Source of the DNA: Larimichthys crocea
Lineage: Eukaryota > Chordata > Actinopteri > Sciaenidae
Reading direction: 5' to 3'
Assembly (NCBI RefSeq): GCF_000972845.2
Contig: NC_040027.1
Coordinates: 7,985,608-8,049,607, forward strand
Length of the DNA stretch: 64,000 nucleotides
Position numbers and translations under genes: made by a program. Below, one piece after another: positions 47,474 to 59,500 of the stretch. Within the stretch, counting starts at the first letter, position 1. Every line of letters begins with the position of its first letter. The notes under the pieces were generated by a model, which did not search any database, was not told the DNA's origin, and was given only the letters and a program-made list of their open reading frames with translations.

Positions 47474-47600
47474 GGGGGCTGCGACTAATGATCGTTTTCA
47501 TTATCGGTTAATCTGCAGATCATTAGGTTAATTCATCATTCCCTCTATAAAATGTCAAGAAATAATGGACATGTCGATTATAATTACTTGCTTTAATCGT
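47474..47600 (+). mobile_element. Fragment of the 'gggctgcaactaa' DNA transposon family
   Basis: GGGCTGCGACTAATGATCGT followed by TTTCATTATCGGTTAATCTG is the left end of the family, with ATGTCAAGAAATAATGGACA further in. The right end is missing. Confidence 0.6.
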
Positions 47601-47814
47601 GCACATGCACAGATACCAGCGATAACTTAAGTATGATGTACGTTGTAATAAACAGGAATCATCCCTGAAGGCCAAAGTCTGAGATCACGTTAACGTCAGC
47701 CGCTCGTCAACAGACTGCACATCCTGTCGGTCTGAGCATGAAGAGGCAAAATCACCGTGAGCACGAGCAGAAAAACATTTAAACCCAACTGAAAGACAAA
47801 CAGACCCAGAGAAA

Positions 47815-47845
47815 AGGAGGAGGAGGAGGAGGAAGAGGAGGAGGT
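47815..47845. repeat. (GGA)n microsatellite
   Basis: GGA/GGAAGA run of about 10 units. Confidence 0.9.
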
Positions 47846-47919
47846 ACGTGGGTTCTGGTAGGTTTCATGCTGGCCTGTGTCTGTGTGACGGGTCTGCAGG
47901 TTAGTTAGTCCTCTGTGAG

Positions 47920-48165
47920 GTGAATTAAAGGTTTGTTTCATCCAAAATCACAAAAACACGTTTACCTGCCTCGAGATCTGGATGGTTTTGGTTTTATTTG
48001 TCCCAGTTTTGAGATTTCTGACATTTCTCGACGCCGTGAAGATCTTAGATAAAAATCCATCCGTTAAGCTCTCTGTGTTGAGGTGGAGGCAGAGAAGCTA
48101 TGATCTCTAAACCTGAACCAATAAAACCAAAACTATCTGCATGAATCCATTTCCACTAGAGGAGC
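47920..48165. mobile_element. Probable dispersed fish repeat ('aaactatctgcatga' family)
   Basis: TTTCATCCAAAATCACAAAA, then ATCTGGATGGTTTTGGTTTT and later CCAAAACTATCTGCATGAAT follow an order I recall from a dispersed teleost repeat. Diverged copy; class uncertain. Confidence 0.4.
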
Positions 48166-48505
48166 CAACCCTTCAAGTGTTGTCCCTGCAGTCCAGGAGG
48201 ACATTGGATCTGCTTTAAGCTCCTTCACTGTGGAATAACAACGTCAAGATCAAACTTAAGATTTGTGACATTACAAGTCTGTTTAATGTAACCCAAACAC
48301 CTGAAGCCAGGTACTCAAAACTTCAGTTTCGTGTACTGTTTACGCACAGGCTGCAGACGGGGCTGGGCGGTTTCCCCGTCACGTGCACGAGCTTGAACCG
48401 GTCTGACTTTGTGCAAATTGATCGAACCGACATTTAGCTCGTGCATTCAGTAACGCAGCTGTAGTGTGAAGTCTTGTTTTGATTGGTTACTGCATCACGC
48501 CGTAC

Positions 48506-48620
48506 AAACTCAACACCTCCTGCATCTGTTTCAAAATAAAAGCCTCCAAGTGTTTCAGTGGACAGAAACTCTGAACTTATCAAGGCTTTTATTGTGAAAC
48601 ATTTGCAAGAACGTGTTGTG
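48506..48620. repeat. Imperfect palindrome of about 115 bp
   Basis: CTGTTTCAAAATAAAAGCCT at 48526 is matched in reverse complement by AAGGCTTTTATTGTGAAACA at 48583, and the match extends outward imperfectly to CAACAC / GTGTTG. It may be a miniature inverted-repeat element. A related TTCAAAATAAAAC phrase occurs at about 38193. Confidence 0.6.
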
Positions 48621-48886
48621 GATAACTTCAGGTCAGGTAAGGCCCTGAGGCACAAAGAGCTTTAGTGGAATCGTGATCGAGGTGCAGAGGGGTTCCCCTA
48701 AAACCAGCTCTCACCTGGGGGCCTAGAGAGACGACCTGCAGACGTCTGAGCTGTCTGAGGTCGTGAACCCAGAACTCAAGTTCATGTTAGATCTCAGATC
48801 AAACCATAAGCACCTTGAAATTTAGTGTTTTTTTTGTGCAACAACATCAACATGCTTGACAGCAACTGAACTAGACACTCGATACC

Positions 48887-48931
<45 letters not shown>

Positions 48932-49082
48932 GCCTGAGCAGAGCAGCTTGCACAAACACTGAAGTCCAACAGAAAAGCCAAAACTGACGAGTAGTTACAT
49001 TTTTAGATTACAGTCCAACAAGCCACCAAAAAGAAACATCCGCACGATGCGTTCGATGCTGTCGGGGTGTTTCAGCACTCAC
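48621..49082. other. Intronic sequence next to the p85 SH3 exon, with a (CA)n array
   Basis: CA run at 48888-48926. On the minus strand this is the start of the intron that follows the SH3 exon, beginning GTGAGT at 49082. Confidence 0.8.
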
Positions 49083-49422
49083 CTGAAGCAGCAGCAGCTC
49101 CAGCAGGCTGTGGTCCCCCGGGGGTCGGCGGTACAGGCCTGGGCCAGGATTTAGGTGCAGGAGGAGGGCCGACCCTCACCGTTCCGACGTACTCCACAAA
49201 GGTCCCTGGAAAGTCTCCCTTCTCCTTGGTCCTCTCGTTGGTGCCGTGCAGCCATCCTTTGGGGCTCCGCTCGTCCCCGTCCTGGTAGTCCAGACCCCCC
49301 GGCGCCGCCACGAGCGAGGCCTTGGGGACGGTGAGCAGGTCGCCCGGCTGGAGGCTGATGTCGTCGCCGCGCTCCCTCTTGTACTCAAAGAGCGCCCGGT
49401 ACTGGAAACTGTCAGACGCCAT
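49083..49422 (-). CDS. First coding exon of a p85-type PI3-kinase regulatory subunit (SH3 domain); gene continues outside what I can see
   Basis: The protein family binds and restrains the p110 catalytic subunit of class IA phosphoinositide 3-kinase in the cytoplasm and recruits it to activated receptors. The exon encodes 113 residues plus one base. An SH3 domain spans about residues 6-80: ALFEY at 10-14, PGDLL at 26-30, the ligand-binding Trp57 in GWL, and GDFPGTF at 69-75. Between residues 39 and 56 lies the extended n-Src loop typical of p85 SH3 domains. Residues 86-106 are proline-rich. The start has a good Kozak context (GCCATGG). The exon ends TCAG followed by GTGAGT, a strong donor, leaving phase 1. 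Oddities: Phe12 and Phe75 stand where Tyr is usual. LVA and VEY favour PIK3R1; NERT and the ER-x-P loop favour PIK3R2, so the paralogue is unresolved. No further exon was found between 1 and 49082. Confidence 0.9.
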
Positions 49423-49482
49423 GGCAACGGGAGTTCATAGGTCGGTTCCGAAGCCAAAAATACAGACGTCGCCTGAGATTTG
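49423..49482 (-). other. Probable 5' UTR part of the p85 SH3 exon
   Basis: On the minus strand, a pyrimidine-rich run ending in GAACGCAG just upstream of 49482 could be the splice acceptor for this exon; a second AG follows at 49473. About 50-60 bases of leader would then precede the ATG at 49422. This is inferred from splice-site appearance only; transcript data would decide which AG is used. Confidence 0.35.
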
Positions 49483-50044
49483 CTGCGTTCAAAGAAACTC
49501 TGTTTGTTAAAAATCCCTGAGCTCAAACTGGAACTCGACCTAAACCTGGGAAATCTGGGTTGGTGCCTGACATCTGCTGTGTCGTGCTGACTTGGAAATG
49601 ATAGAAATCTGGTCCCTGAGGTGAAATCTGACACCTTGTTTAGTCCTAAAACAACCTGAAGAGCAGGTCCGACTTTCTGAATCCAAAAAAATATAGAAGA
49701 GTCCTCTGAGTGCGATGAAACTGGACCGGACAGTTTAAGCTGCTCTTTGCTTTAAAGTCTGCAGATTTGGTTTCATATCCTGCAGGTCTTTAGTTTGAAC
49801 CCCACCTCCTTGTAGGTCACAGCTCTCCAGTCTGAGGCCTGCAGGCTTTGTGTGATCCAACAAACCGGCCACCACACTGTGCCTGTGATGGGAACAGGAA
49901 AAGAGGTGGAGGTGGACGCTGGGTGGTCTGGAAGCTGGAGGGTGGCACAGTTTTCTAGGACGAGGCGACCTCCACCAACCGATGGAGATGTGCCCCAAAG
50001 CTTCTGCAGGTTCTTCCGATGTTAATGAGAAGTGTACGCCGAGT

Positions 50045-50085
<41 letters not shown>

Positions 50086-50429
50086 AGACACACTCTCTCT
50101 CACACACACACACACCTGAGGAAATTCACTGCAGTGCAGAATTTGGCTTCTTATTGGGATGCGCCCCTGCGTTGCCTCGCTCCTCGCCCTCGCCTGTCTC
50201 TGTGCAGCCTCCTGACGCAGACACACACTCCTGCAAACTTCAGATGAAGTTAAAGGTTAGACTGTGATCAAGTTACCAGGATGGAAATCATAAAAACATA
50301 CTGATGCAGCTCAGGCCTGAGTCTGATTCTGCAGCATGTGGAGGATGAGCAGAGCCTCAGTGTTTGCAGGATGTCTCCTCTGCCGCTCTGCAGACTATCA
50401 CTCACAACAAGCGTGACTCGGCGGATTCT
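49483..50429. other. Upstream flank or first intron of the p85 gene
   Basis: CA runs at 50047-50080 and 50101-50115. If the CpG-rich stretch at 50430-50690 is the promoter, this is intron 1. No coding exon seen. Confidence 0.45.
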
Positions 50430-50690
50430 GAACTTCAGACAGACAGCGTGCCCGGCTCCGCTCGCCCCTGCGCCAGTCTGCGCCTCTGTGCGCCCCTCCG
50501 CTGTCTGCCGCGCTGCCGCAAACTCACCGCTCACTGCTGCGCGCTCCTTCCCACCGACGAAGCTCCGTGCGCGCACAGACTATCCGCTGCGACCACCACC
50601 CGAACCCCGCAGAGCGAGCCCAGACATCCGTGGAGAAGCACCCCGTCACGGGATTAAAAAAAAAACGGGGGGATGGCGTGGCTGGGTCCA
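50430..50690 (-). promoter_or_regulatory. CpG-rich stretch, putative promoter and non-coding first exon of the p85 gene
   Basis: This is the most CpG-dense and GC-rich stretch in the 5' flank of the SH3 exon, about 1 kb upstream on the minus strand. Within it, on the minus strand, GCG followed by GTGAGT at 50528/50527 has the form of a splice donor, so a non-coding exon could end at 50528 and splice over roughly 1 kb to the acceptor near 49483. No TATA box is evident, as is usual for CpG-type promoters. The assignment is positional and compositional; open frames here on the plus strand reflect high GC content, not a gene. Confidence 0.4.
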
Positions 50691-50875
50691 GCCAGACAGT
50701 CAGAGCCTGCTCGGTGCTGTGCTGAGCGGCGGTGCTGATGTCAGTAAACCCCTCCTCCCTCCATCCTCCACCCCTCCACCCCTCCCTCCTTCCACCGTCT
50801 GCAAATTATGCCAGGCAGCAGCGGCGGAGACGGGACGGGGACGGGTCGGTGTGGCGCACCACTGCTGCAGCTGCA

Positions 50876-50877
<2 letters not shown>

Positions 50878-50914
<37 letters not shown>

Positions 50915-51063
50915 GCGTGACCCGGTTCTGGTGCCTCTGCTGCATTTCTAATTGTTTAATCTGAGTGATTGGGTTACAGGCACGAGGACAGGTGAGAGAG
51001 TATTGGGTGTTGCTCATTAATTAATTATGCAACAACCGTGTGACCTGGAAAAGACGCGCGCGC

Positions 51064-51108
<45 letters not shown>
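50878..51108. repeat. Inverted pair of (CA)n and (TG)n microsatellites
   Basis: CA run at 50878-50913 and TG run at 51067-51108, complementary to each other and about 153 bp apart, just upstream of the putative promoter. Confidence 0.95.
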
Positions 51109-51111
<3 letters not shown>

Positions 51112-51343
51112 TCTGAGAGCTACGGAAGCATTTCAGGACAAACTGAAGAGAGGATGGAGGAGGTGGAGGTGTGGTGCGCACATGACGCAGCAGCAGACAG
51201 AGGCAGACTGCTGCGTCATCAGGTGTCTTCAGTTCGCAGCTGCATGAAGAGACAAGAGGACACTGACACCAGGAATATAAGAAGTTACAAAGTATTATTA
51301 AATTATTATTGTTATTATTAAATATTATTTTATTTCTCTTTAT

Positions 51344-51353
51344 NNNNNNNNNN
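51344..51353. other. 10-N assembly gap
   Basis: Ten Ns preceded by an (ATT)n-rich run. It lies about 360 bp before the first unit of the 6.6-kb tandem duplication. Confidence 0.98.
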
Positions 51354-51454
51354 GCTTTTATGTGACATTAAATTGACTTTCTCAACATTTTCTTCCTGAT
51401 TTCCATCTAAATTTATTTGTTCCTTACCAAGCCGAGAAATCAAGCTCAAATACA

Positions 51455-51600
51455 GGAAGCGCCACAAACTGCAGTTCCTCTAACGTCCACCTGAGGCTGG
51501 CTCCAGAAGTGAGTCAGTCTCCATAAGTCCCCCATGTCCAAATGTCCCACTTCACAGCAGAAATAAACATGTTACAGCCTGGTACAAAAAATGTTGGGCT
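51455..51600 (+). mobile_element. Dispersed fish repeat ('ctgcagttcctctaacgtcc' family), copy 2
   Basis: Nearly identical to 42937-43040 over about 100 bp, then continues into CACAGCAGAAATAAACATGT and AGCCTGGTACAAAAAATG, the longer form I remember from fish genomes. Confidence 0.75.
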
Positions 51601-53287
51601 CGTAGCAATTTCCCCGTTCAGACAACTGTACTGAGGTGAATATATACAACTCACCTGTTCACAATATTAAGGCTTAAAGTTAGCAGGGTTAAGAGCGTAT
51701 AATAAAATAAATAAGCACACAGAAACATATACCATCATCAAACACCCAAAATAAAAAACATATTTCCATAATCAGTCAGACGCCCCTCCTCCTCCCTCAG
51801 GGAACTACACATAAGGTGTCACGTCCCCGGGGATCTCTTTCAGCTGACACCAGAGAGGACAGAGCAGGTAAGTTCAGGTAATCTCATTTGCATATGATTA
51901 GCATAAGCGTCACCTTCTGTCTTACTCGGTGTGTTCCTCTGTGCAGGCAGGTGACCGCTTCAGTTTGATTCAAGCAGCTATTAAAGCAGATCATTAAATA
52001 ACAAAGATCTTAATGAAGTTTGGAGATAAATCTCAAGGACACATCACGTGTTCGAGTCTCCAGATTTCAATTATCCTCCAGAAATCATCTGTCCACGTGA
52101 AATCTTTATTTTAATTTGACTTCTCTGTGTTTACTGTGTGTTGTGTAACAGCCAGGCGGGAATTAAACGACTGATGTTATTAAGAATAAAAATGAACTCA
52201 TTAAACACGCAGCATAAACTATAATCTGGAGACTGCATGAAAAGAGATGAGCGTAACCCACCGTGGATTCATCTGAAGCCGCCTGGGTCGGTGCAGTCAG
52301 CGTCACGAAGCTCAGGTCACTCAGACGTCTTTGGAGTTGATGGAAGGTTGTTTTAAGAAATGTCCTGCACATTTCAGCTCACATAATTTCAGAGAATGAA
52401 TGTGGCTAAAACAAAATCCATCATAAATGAACCTAATGTGCAGCACGTCAAACAACATGAGAGCCCGAACTTCAGAAATCATCTCAGTAAAATCAGATGT
52501 TTGTTATTCCTTTATTTGCAGCTAACATGAAACTGAATTGTTATTTTCAACATTAAAAGCATCATCATCTGAGTGATGCTTATGTTCTGGGGAGACTTCA
52601 GGATAAAAACATCTGAGTCCTGATCCAGACTAAAATCCAGGGCTGCAGCACAGACTCAGGTTTTCTCTGTTTGTGTTTTAGCTGCGGCTAAAGTCGAGTC
52701 AGATTCAACTATTGGAGAAGAAACCTGACGTCCAATCACCACGATCAGGCGGTCAGAGTTCTCCACAGAGAAGTGGGTACGCGAGGTAAACTACGATACC
52801 TGTCGTGTTTCTGGTTTGATTCATTTTGTGTAGCAGCTTCTACATCTGAGTCTGTGCCGCAAAGCAAAGACACAAAGACACAAAGACGTCTCCTTTGGTT
52901 GGAGGAGGGGAGATGGAGCAGCGACAGAGACAGCGAATGAGGAGAGTGAGCGGAGTTACTTTCTGATTGTTTCACGGCTCCGTCACCTCTCAGCACGCAC
53001 AGCTCTGCAGTGATGCAGTCGGACTCTGATCTGATTAAAGATCTGGCTTCTTTGTGTGGTTATATGACGTTTATCCTGGATGGGAACATTGTCACGCTTG
53101 TGTAAAGCCTTTTGTCTCTTCCTCTTGTCGCGTTCACAGTTAAATCTCCGTCCTTCATCTCTTTCACTCGTCGACACATGTATGCAAATGTGAAGCGACA
53201 GAAATCAATAAAGCACCTGCTGAGGACAGAGGAGTGTAATCAGGATACGCTGCCGTTAGTCAGCTTGTGTCTCGGTGTCAGACGGGG

Positions 53288-53681
53288 GACGCCGTCTCCT
53301 TTGTGCCGCTCGTTCTCTTTGTCTTCCGCTCATCGCCAGGGCCAATCAGAGGGAAGACGGCCTTTATGAGAGGAAACTTCCCAGAGGAGACGGAGGCTGG
53401 TTGTCCCAGGTGAAATGTGTCAGATTATACAGCCGTCGTCTACCTCGTCTCATCGGGAGTGTTCAATTACCCACATGCAAATAGTGTGTGTGTGTGTGGT
53501 GTGTGTGTGTTGGTGTACACACAGCAGTGTTCCCATGGAAGCATGAGTGAATGTTTGCTGTAGGCTGTCAGGACGTCACGGCAGACTCATCAGTGTTTGT
53601 CTCCACTCGTGGTGGCTGACGGTGTTTGTACATTTAACAGTTAAACAATCTTTAATTAGCCCCAATGAATCCTGGGAAATG
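53288..53681 (+). repeat. Internal 0.4-kb direct repeat R, copy 1
   Basis: Begins GACGCCGTCTCCTTTGTGCC and ends TTAATTAGCCCCAATGAATC plus CTGGGAAATG, with a TG run in the middle. It matches 56118-56525, 59937-60337 and 62770-63158. Confidence 0.93.
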
Positions 53682-54720
53682 TCTGTGTATCTATGGCACA
53701 CTGAAAAACTCCTAAACGAAGTTTGTTTTCCTTTAATTTAATCACATGAAGAAACATGAGTGGCAGAAACATTCGGTAGGTGTTTCCAATTATTGTAATT
53801 TCATCCTTAGTTTGAGAGTTCAAACCTTAAAACAACGACTTCCAAATGTTTTTCTGCATGAACTGAGCTTTTATGTGACACCTTCAAATATGAGATCTAA
53901 TATCAGTATGTCACATGAAAAAGACAAGAAAAAAGTTTTATTTGCTAAGTGAAACGACGAGGATTTAGTTTTGGTCTCATTGGTGCAACAAACTTCTCTA
54001 AAAATATACGAAAGATAAAGAAAAGCAAGTATTAAAAGTATAAACAATGTAAATAATAAACAAATCATTTTAAAATAAGAGCAGTACCAGCTGTGCAGGA
54101 AATACCAGTAACAGGCACATGCTGAATAAAGGCTGAGTGTTAATGTAAACAAAATGAACAGAACTAACTTTTTAAAAATGATTTTCAGATCAGAACGTTT
54201 CATCTATATTTTAAAGTTTTAAAAATCAGATGATGGTGAATGATGACGTGTGACATCTGTCCTCTCTCTCTCTGCAGTGTTTTCATCTTTGCTGTTACAC
54301 AGAAGCGTCTGCAGACTGTTTGGGAAAGGACGGGTGACCGGACGAAGCGTCGGCTCGTGCGAGCTGAGTCAGCGGAGAGAAGACAGGAACGGGATGCTCG
54401 CAGCATCGTCACAGTTGGTGCTGCAGCTGTCAGTCGTTCCTCGTTGGATGCTGACTGATCCGTACGTCGTGCAGAGCGAATCCTGCAGAGACGAATCCTC
54501 GTGTTCTCTGTGAGTCGTGCTAACAGACCGCAGCATCCCTCTGACACCTGCTGACAGTTTGTGATCACTCCAACCAACACGAGCTGATCTCCGTCAGATG
54601 TCGTTTGTTTTATGGAACATTAATGTGACTACACCTCCATCTCCTCCATCTCCTCCTCCACCCGGCCTCCCTCTGCTGTAATTCGCTTAAAGCAAACACT
54701 GCAGCGGGATCAAACCATCA

Positions 54721-54734
54721 TCGCCATAGCAACC
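54721..54734. promoter_or_regulatory. RFX X-box-like motif (unit 1)
   Basis: The minus strand reads GGTTGCTATGGCGA, close to the palindromic RFX site GTTGCCATGGCAAC. The same motif is kept in unit 2 at 61353-61366. Binding is not shown; a single short motif can occur by chance. Confidence 0.25.
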
Positions 54735-56117
54735 TGACCTCAGCCTCACGTCTGTCTGGCCTCTGGCCTCGGCTGCGACTGTCGGTTTGAACCCGCCTGC
54801 ACACGGAGGCGCGTCTCATTAGTGTGGTGTGCCGTGTTTGGAAACTATAACAGATGCCTCCCACACACACACACACACCACACACCTCATTTTTATAGCC
54901 TCGCCACGCGTGTGTTAGGACGTGCTCCAGCGAGCAGCAAGGGTCAAGAGCTCATTGGTGCCCAGGAGCGTCTCCTCCCCATCATGAGCTCGCTCGGCAC
55001 GTCGCTCTCCGCCACGCCTGGAGAAACCCGCCCGATAGAGCTCGCCGTGTTGTCAATTCAATTACTCGTCACATTACTGCAGGGAACATTGTTTTCCTTA
55101 TCACGGGCAAACACGCGTTTTGAATTTTGCAGAGAGTCGGAGGATGTACATAAAAACACCTGCTTCAAACCTCAGCTACGTTTGAGCCGAGCAGCAGCGC
55201 GAGGATTACTGAGCTTAATCTGCAGGACTGTGTGTGAATGGACCTGAAGGCGACGAGAGTCCAAACACACAGACACATGTTTCACACACCTGCAGGTAAT
55301 CCAGGTTCTTTTTGCAGATTTTGGTCATAAAACACTGTCATCATCACAGAGTAATTAAAAGATCTGGTGACATCACTGAGAGGACCTGGACTACTGGTTT
55401 CATTTGGGCCTGCCATGAAGATATGATCCACGTTTGAGGTCAGTTTGACGTCAGAGTAGCACCGAGGTCATTTACAGAGTTTCTTGTTGGGAGATAATCA
55501 TGAGAGTAAAGAACAGAAAGGAAATGTAATTCTGTCTTTGGATTACCCCGAAACTCCACCGGGCACATCTCTGTCACGTCTGTTCTGGTCCGTCCTGCAT
55601 CGACTTCAAACTCCACCGAGGCGGTTCAGATTTGGTGATTTTCCTGGTTCATGTGCTTCTAAATATGCTTCTACATGTGGAAATATGCTGCGTCATTCGC
55701 ATTTGAACAGGCGTGTTGAATTTAACACCGAGCCGAGCGGAGGAGGGCTGATCTTTTCTTTGGCGTTCTTGGCTCCAGCTGATCCAAAATGTGTCCGTTA
55801 GACTTTAACTAAACGTGTGTAGTTCAGTGCCGTCCGCAGCTGATAGATCTCTCTGTGTTCGGTCCCAGTCTGGCCATGTCAACCACTAACAGACTGCTTT
55901 TTAAATTCTCCACTTCGTGTCCATGACATCATGACATGACATGACACCTGTCATCGAATCAGAAATGTTTATTGATAGCGTGAGCCGAGTTTCCCCCGCG
56001 GGATCATGAAGTGTTTTCTGAGTCAGCTGACGGTTCAGGTCGCTCCTCTTCAAAAAGTGTTACGTAAAAGTTTTCGTTTCTTCTGAGGTGGACGAGTCGA
56101 TAAGCGGTGAGTCACGT

Positions 56118-56525
56118 GACGACCGTCTCCTTTGGCCGCTCGTCTCCTCTTGTCTTCTCGCTCATCGCCACGGGCCATCAGGGGAAGACGGCCTTTATGA
56201 GAGGAAACTTCCCGAGGAGACGGAGGCTGGTTGTCCCAGGTGAAAGTGTCAGATTATACAGCCGTCGTCTACCTCGTCTCATCGGGAGTGTTCATTACCC
56301 GCACATGCAAATTATGTGTGTGTGAGTGTGTGTGTGTGTGGTGTGTGTGGGTGTGTGTACACACAGCAGTGTTCCCATGGAAGCATGAGTGAATGTTTGC
56401 TGTAGGCTGTCAGGACGTCACGGCGCGACTCATCAGTGTTTGTGCTCCACTCGTGGTGGCTGACGGTGTTTGTACATTTAAACACGTAAACAATCTTTAA
56501 TTAGCCCCAATGATCCTGGGAAATG
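56118..56525 (+). repeat. Internal 0.4-kb direct repeat R, copy 2
   Basis: Same as 53288-53681, with more small indels and an irregular TG run. After CTGGGAAATG the sequence diverges (AGGTTCATTATTTCC here, TCTGTGTATCTATGG after copy 1). Confidence 0.93.
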
Positions 56526-59500
56526 AGGTTCATTATTTCCTGGGAATCCTTGACCAAAAACGTCTGATTATTTTTATGTTTTCAGTTTGAAACTGTCCCA
56601 AACAAATGCCCATGTCCTGTTTTCAGATTACGTCCTCGGAACCAAGACGATAAAATATGGACACAGTCTCCGTGACATCACGCACAGGTTACGTGAACTC
56701 AGTGTGGTGGTTTACTCTAATCTACCCTCCAGTACGTTCCTCAAGTGGACGATAAGAGGAACTGCAGTTTTTAGAACTCATGTTGTTTATTGAGTGTCCT
56801 GGTTTCCTAACGCTCCGGTCACGTGACGCTCCATGTGACGGATCCACCACACGTGTTTTTTCTTCCTGGAAAACTTTTTCTGACAGAAAAAGCTCAAAGC
56901 TGGACTCCCGAGAGCAGCGACGTCTGCTCTCATCATGCCAGCTCTGTCCATGTCTGTAACTGAGATTAGACTGGCAGGTAATGTCTTTCATATCATCGCT
57001 GCTTCCAGGTGACCCACTTACCAAACAATGATGAAGCACGGGATGTATAGCACACGCATAAAATTCACACCTCCTCAGACTGGAGGAGAACTGATTTTCT
57101 CCACGTTGGACATACATGTCTGATATTTAAATATGCAGCAGCTTTGCTCTCAGACGCGTGAAGCATTCTCTAAACCTGCCCGGCGACGCTGGATCTCAAT
57201 TTTTCAAGGGAAGAAGCACCTTCCTCTGGAGAACATCAGCACGCGGGTGAGCTCGAGTGGAAAAAACGAGCGGCACAGTGTTGAAATTGGCAGCTTCTTT
57301 TAAATCCACCTCCTCGCTCATGAAATCCCAAACAGCAGCGTGAAGGAGTGTGCAGAGTGTGTGATCCTCTTCTGATTCACCGCAGACAAAAATAAAACTG
57401 GAGAGCAGACGGAATGGAGAGCTGGATGAGGGCGATCGATGAGAGGGTGATGAGAGGGTGGAGGGGATCATTCAGTCTGTTTGGAGAAACTGGATCATCG
57501 GTTTTTCTGATGTCCTCCGGCTGCTCTGGGGAGTGTTAGTGTTTGTACCACAGGAGTTTGGACCACGGGAAGAAGAAAGAAGTTTTCCGGCACAGGAGAA
57601 CGCTGCGGGGTGTGTTGTGCCCAGAACAGGAGCAACTTCTATGGACATAATGGCAGAGGAGAGGAAAAAAGGAGAGAGTGGCCGAGCGTAATGTTGCTTT
57701 AAGCGTCATGAAACCTCTCGGGTTACGTTTAGACGACGGCACCTGTTCAGTTCGAGGGCAGATCTGTTGGTCTGAGATCAGCCCGTTTCTCAGAAGTTAC
57801 CGTAGCAGATGCTGTGAAGACGTCACGTTCTCCGTGAGAAAGAATCAGCTGTTTGTATTTTACACTGACAGATCATTAATGCACCTTTATGGAGATGTGA
57901 CGCTCAACATAAAACGACATCTGATCCACTAAGTAAACTTCATCCCCACGATTCAACGAATACCTGGAGGATGTCTTTTAAACAGTGACCATAGGCTAAA
58001 TGGCGTAAAGCGTAAATGGAAAGAATTATGGGTGAATCGAGTGTGAAATAAGTCAAGTATGTTTGGTTTTAATAAAGTTTGCAGTATACGCTTATGAAAT
58101 CGTCATGTGTGATGATGGATGATGGTGATGATGGCAACACGTTTCTGTTAATCCCACAGGCGTAAAGAAAACTCCATGATGCAAGAATCTTTTTTGCAAT
58201 TGTTATATTTAAGTGCACAGGCACGCATGCAAATCAAACAAAACAAACGTATAATAACACCTCTAATAATGAAACAATAATACTATGTGCGTATATATAT
58301 ATATAAATATATATAAACACACAGAAACCTATTTACCATCATCAAACACCCAAAAATAAACAAACATATTTCCATAATCAGTCAGACGCCCCTCCTCCTC
58401 CTCCCTCAGGGAACTACACATAAGGTGTCACGTCCCCCGGGGATCTCTTTCAGCGTGACACCAGAGGACAGAGCAGGTGAGTTCAGGTAATACTCATTTG
58501 CATATGATTAGCATAAGCGTCACCTTCTGTCTTACTCGGTGTGTTCCTCTGTGCAGGCAGGTGACACGCTTCAGTTTGATTCAAGCAGCTAAATTAAAGC
58601 AGATCATTTAAATAACAAAGATCTTAATGAAGTTTGCTGATAAATCTCAAGGACACATCACGTGTTCGAGTCTCCAGATTTCAATATATCCTCCAGAAAT
58701 CATCTGTCCACGTGAAATCTTTATTTTAATTTGACTTCTGTGTGTTACTCTGTGTGTACACAGCCAGGCGTGATTAAACTGACTGATGTTATTAAGAATA
58801 AAAATGAACTCATTAAACACGCAGCATAAACTATAATCTGGAGACTGCATGAAAAGAGAGGAGCGTAACCCACCGTGGATTCATCTGAAGCTGCCTGAGG
58901 TCACGTCTGTTTTCACAGCGAGCTCAGACGTCTTTGGAGTTGATGGAAGGTTGTTTTAAGAAATGTCCTGCACATGTTTCTGTTGCAGCTCTCATATTTT
59001 CAGATGAAATGGTCAAATGCATCAGAACAGTCCATCATAAATCGACCTAATGTGCAGCACGTCAAACAACATGAGAGCCCAGAACTTCAGAATCATCTCA
59101 GTAAAATCAGATGTTTGTTACTCTCTTTATTTGCAGCTAACATGAACATGAATTGTTATTTTCAACATTAAAAGCATCATCAGTCTCAGTGCCAGTGATG
59201 CTTCATGTTCTCGGGAGACTTCAGGATTAAAAACATCTGAGTCCTGATCCAGACTAAAATCCAGGCTGCAGCACAGACTCAGGTTGTTCTCTGTTGTATT
59301 TTAGCTGCGGCTAAAGTCGAGTCAGAATCAACTATTGGAGAAACGCAACCTGACGTCACGCAGCGGCGTCCAATCACACGATCAGGCCCGGGCAGAGTTC
59401 TCCACAGAGAAGTGGAGTACGCGAAGTAAACTCAGATACCTGTCGTGTTCTGGTTTGATTCATTTTGTGTAGCAGCTTCTACATCTGAGTCTGTGCCGCA

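Larger units (their letters stand above)
51716..58316 (+). repeat. Tandem duplication, unit 1 (about 6.6 kb)
   Basis: The sequence from ACACAGAAACATATACCATC onward recurs from 58317. Matching blocks stay in the same order and spacing to 57346, where the second copy reaches the window end. The last 970 bp (57347-58316) cannot be compared. Differences are mostly one- to three-base indels. No exon, RNA gene or repeat family was recognised in the unit; it has long conserved-looking stretches, including TTTGCATATGATTAGCATAA at 51890 and a CA run near 54860. Confidence 0.9.

Noticed and set aside
1..49082. Later p85 exons (RhoGAP-like, SH2, inter-SH2)
   Set aside because: I looked for the expected minus-strand peptides by eye and found none; short exons could have been missed without a translated search.
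50338..50964. 208-residue plus-strand frame in the CpG-rich stretch
   Set aside because: High GC content leaves frames open; the peptide is Pro/Ala/Arg-rich, runs into a CA array and has no domain. The stretch fits a promoter for the minus-strand gene better.
53112..53484. Overlapping open frames repeated in each copy of R
   Set aside because: The same frames are broken by indels between copies and have no recognised domain; they appear because the DNA is repeated, not because it is coding.
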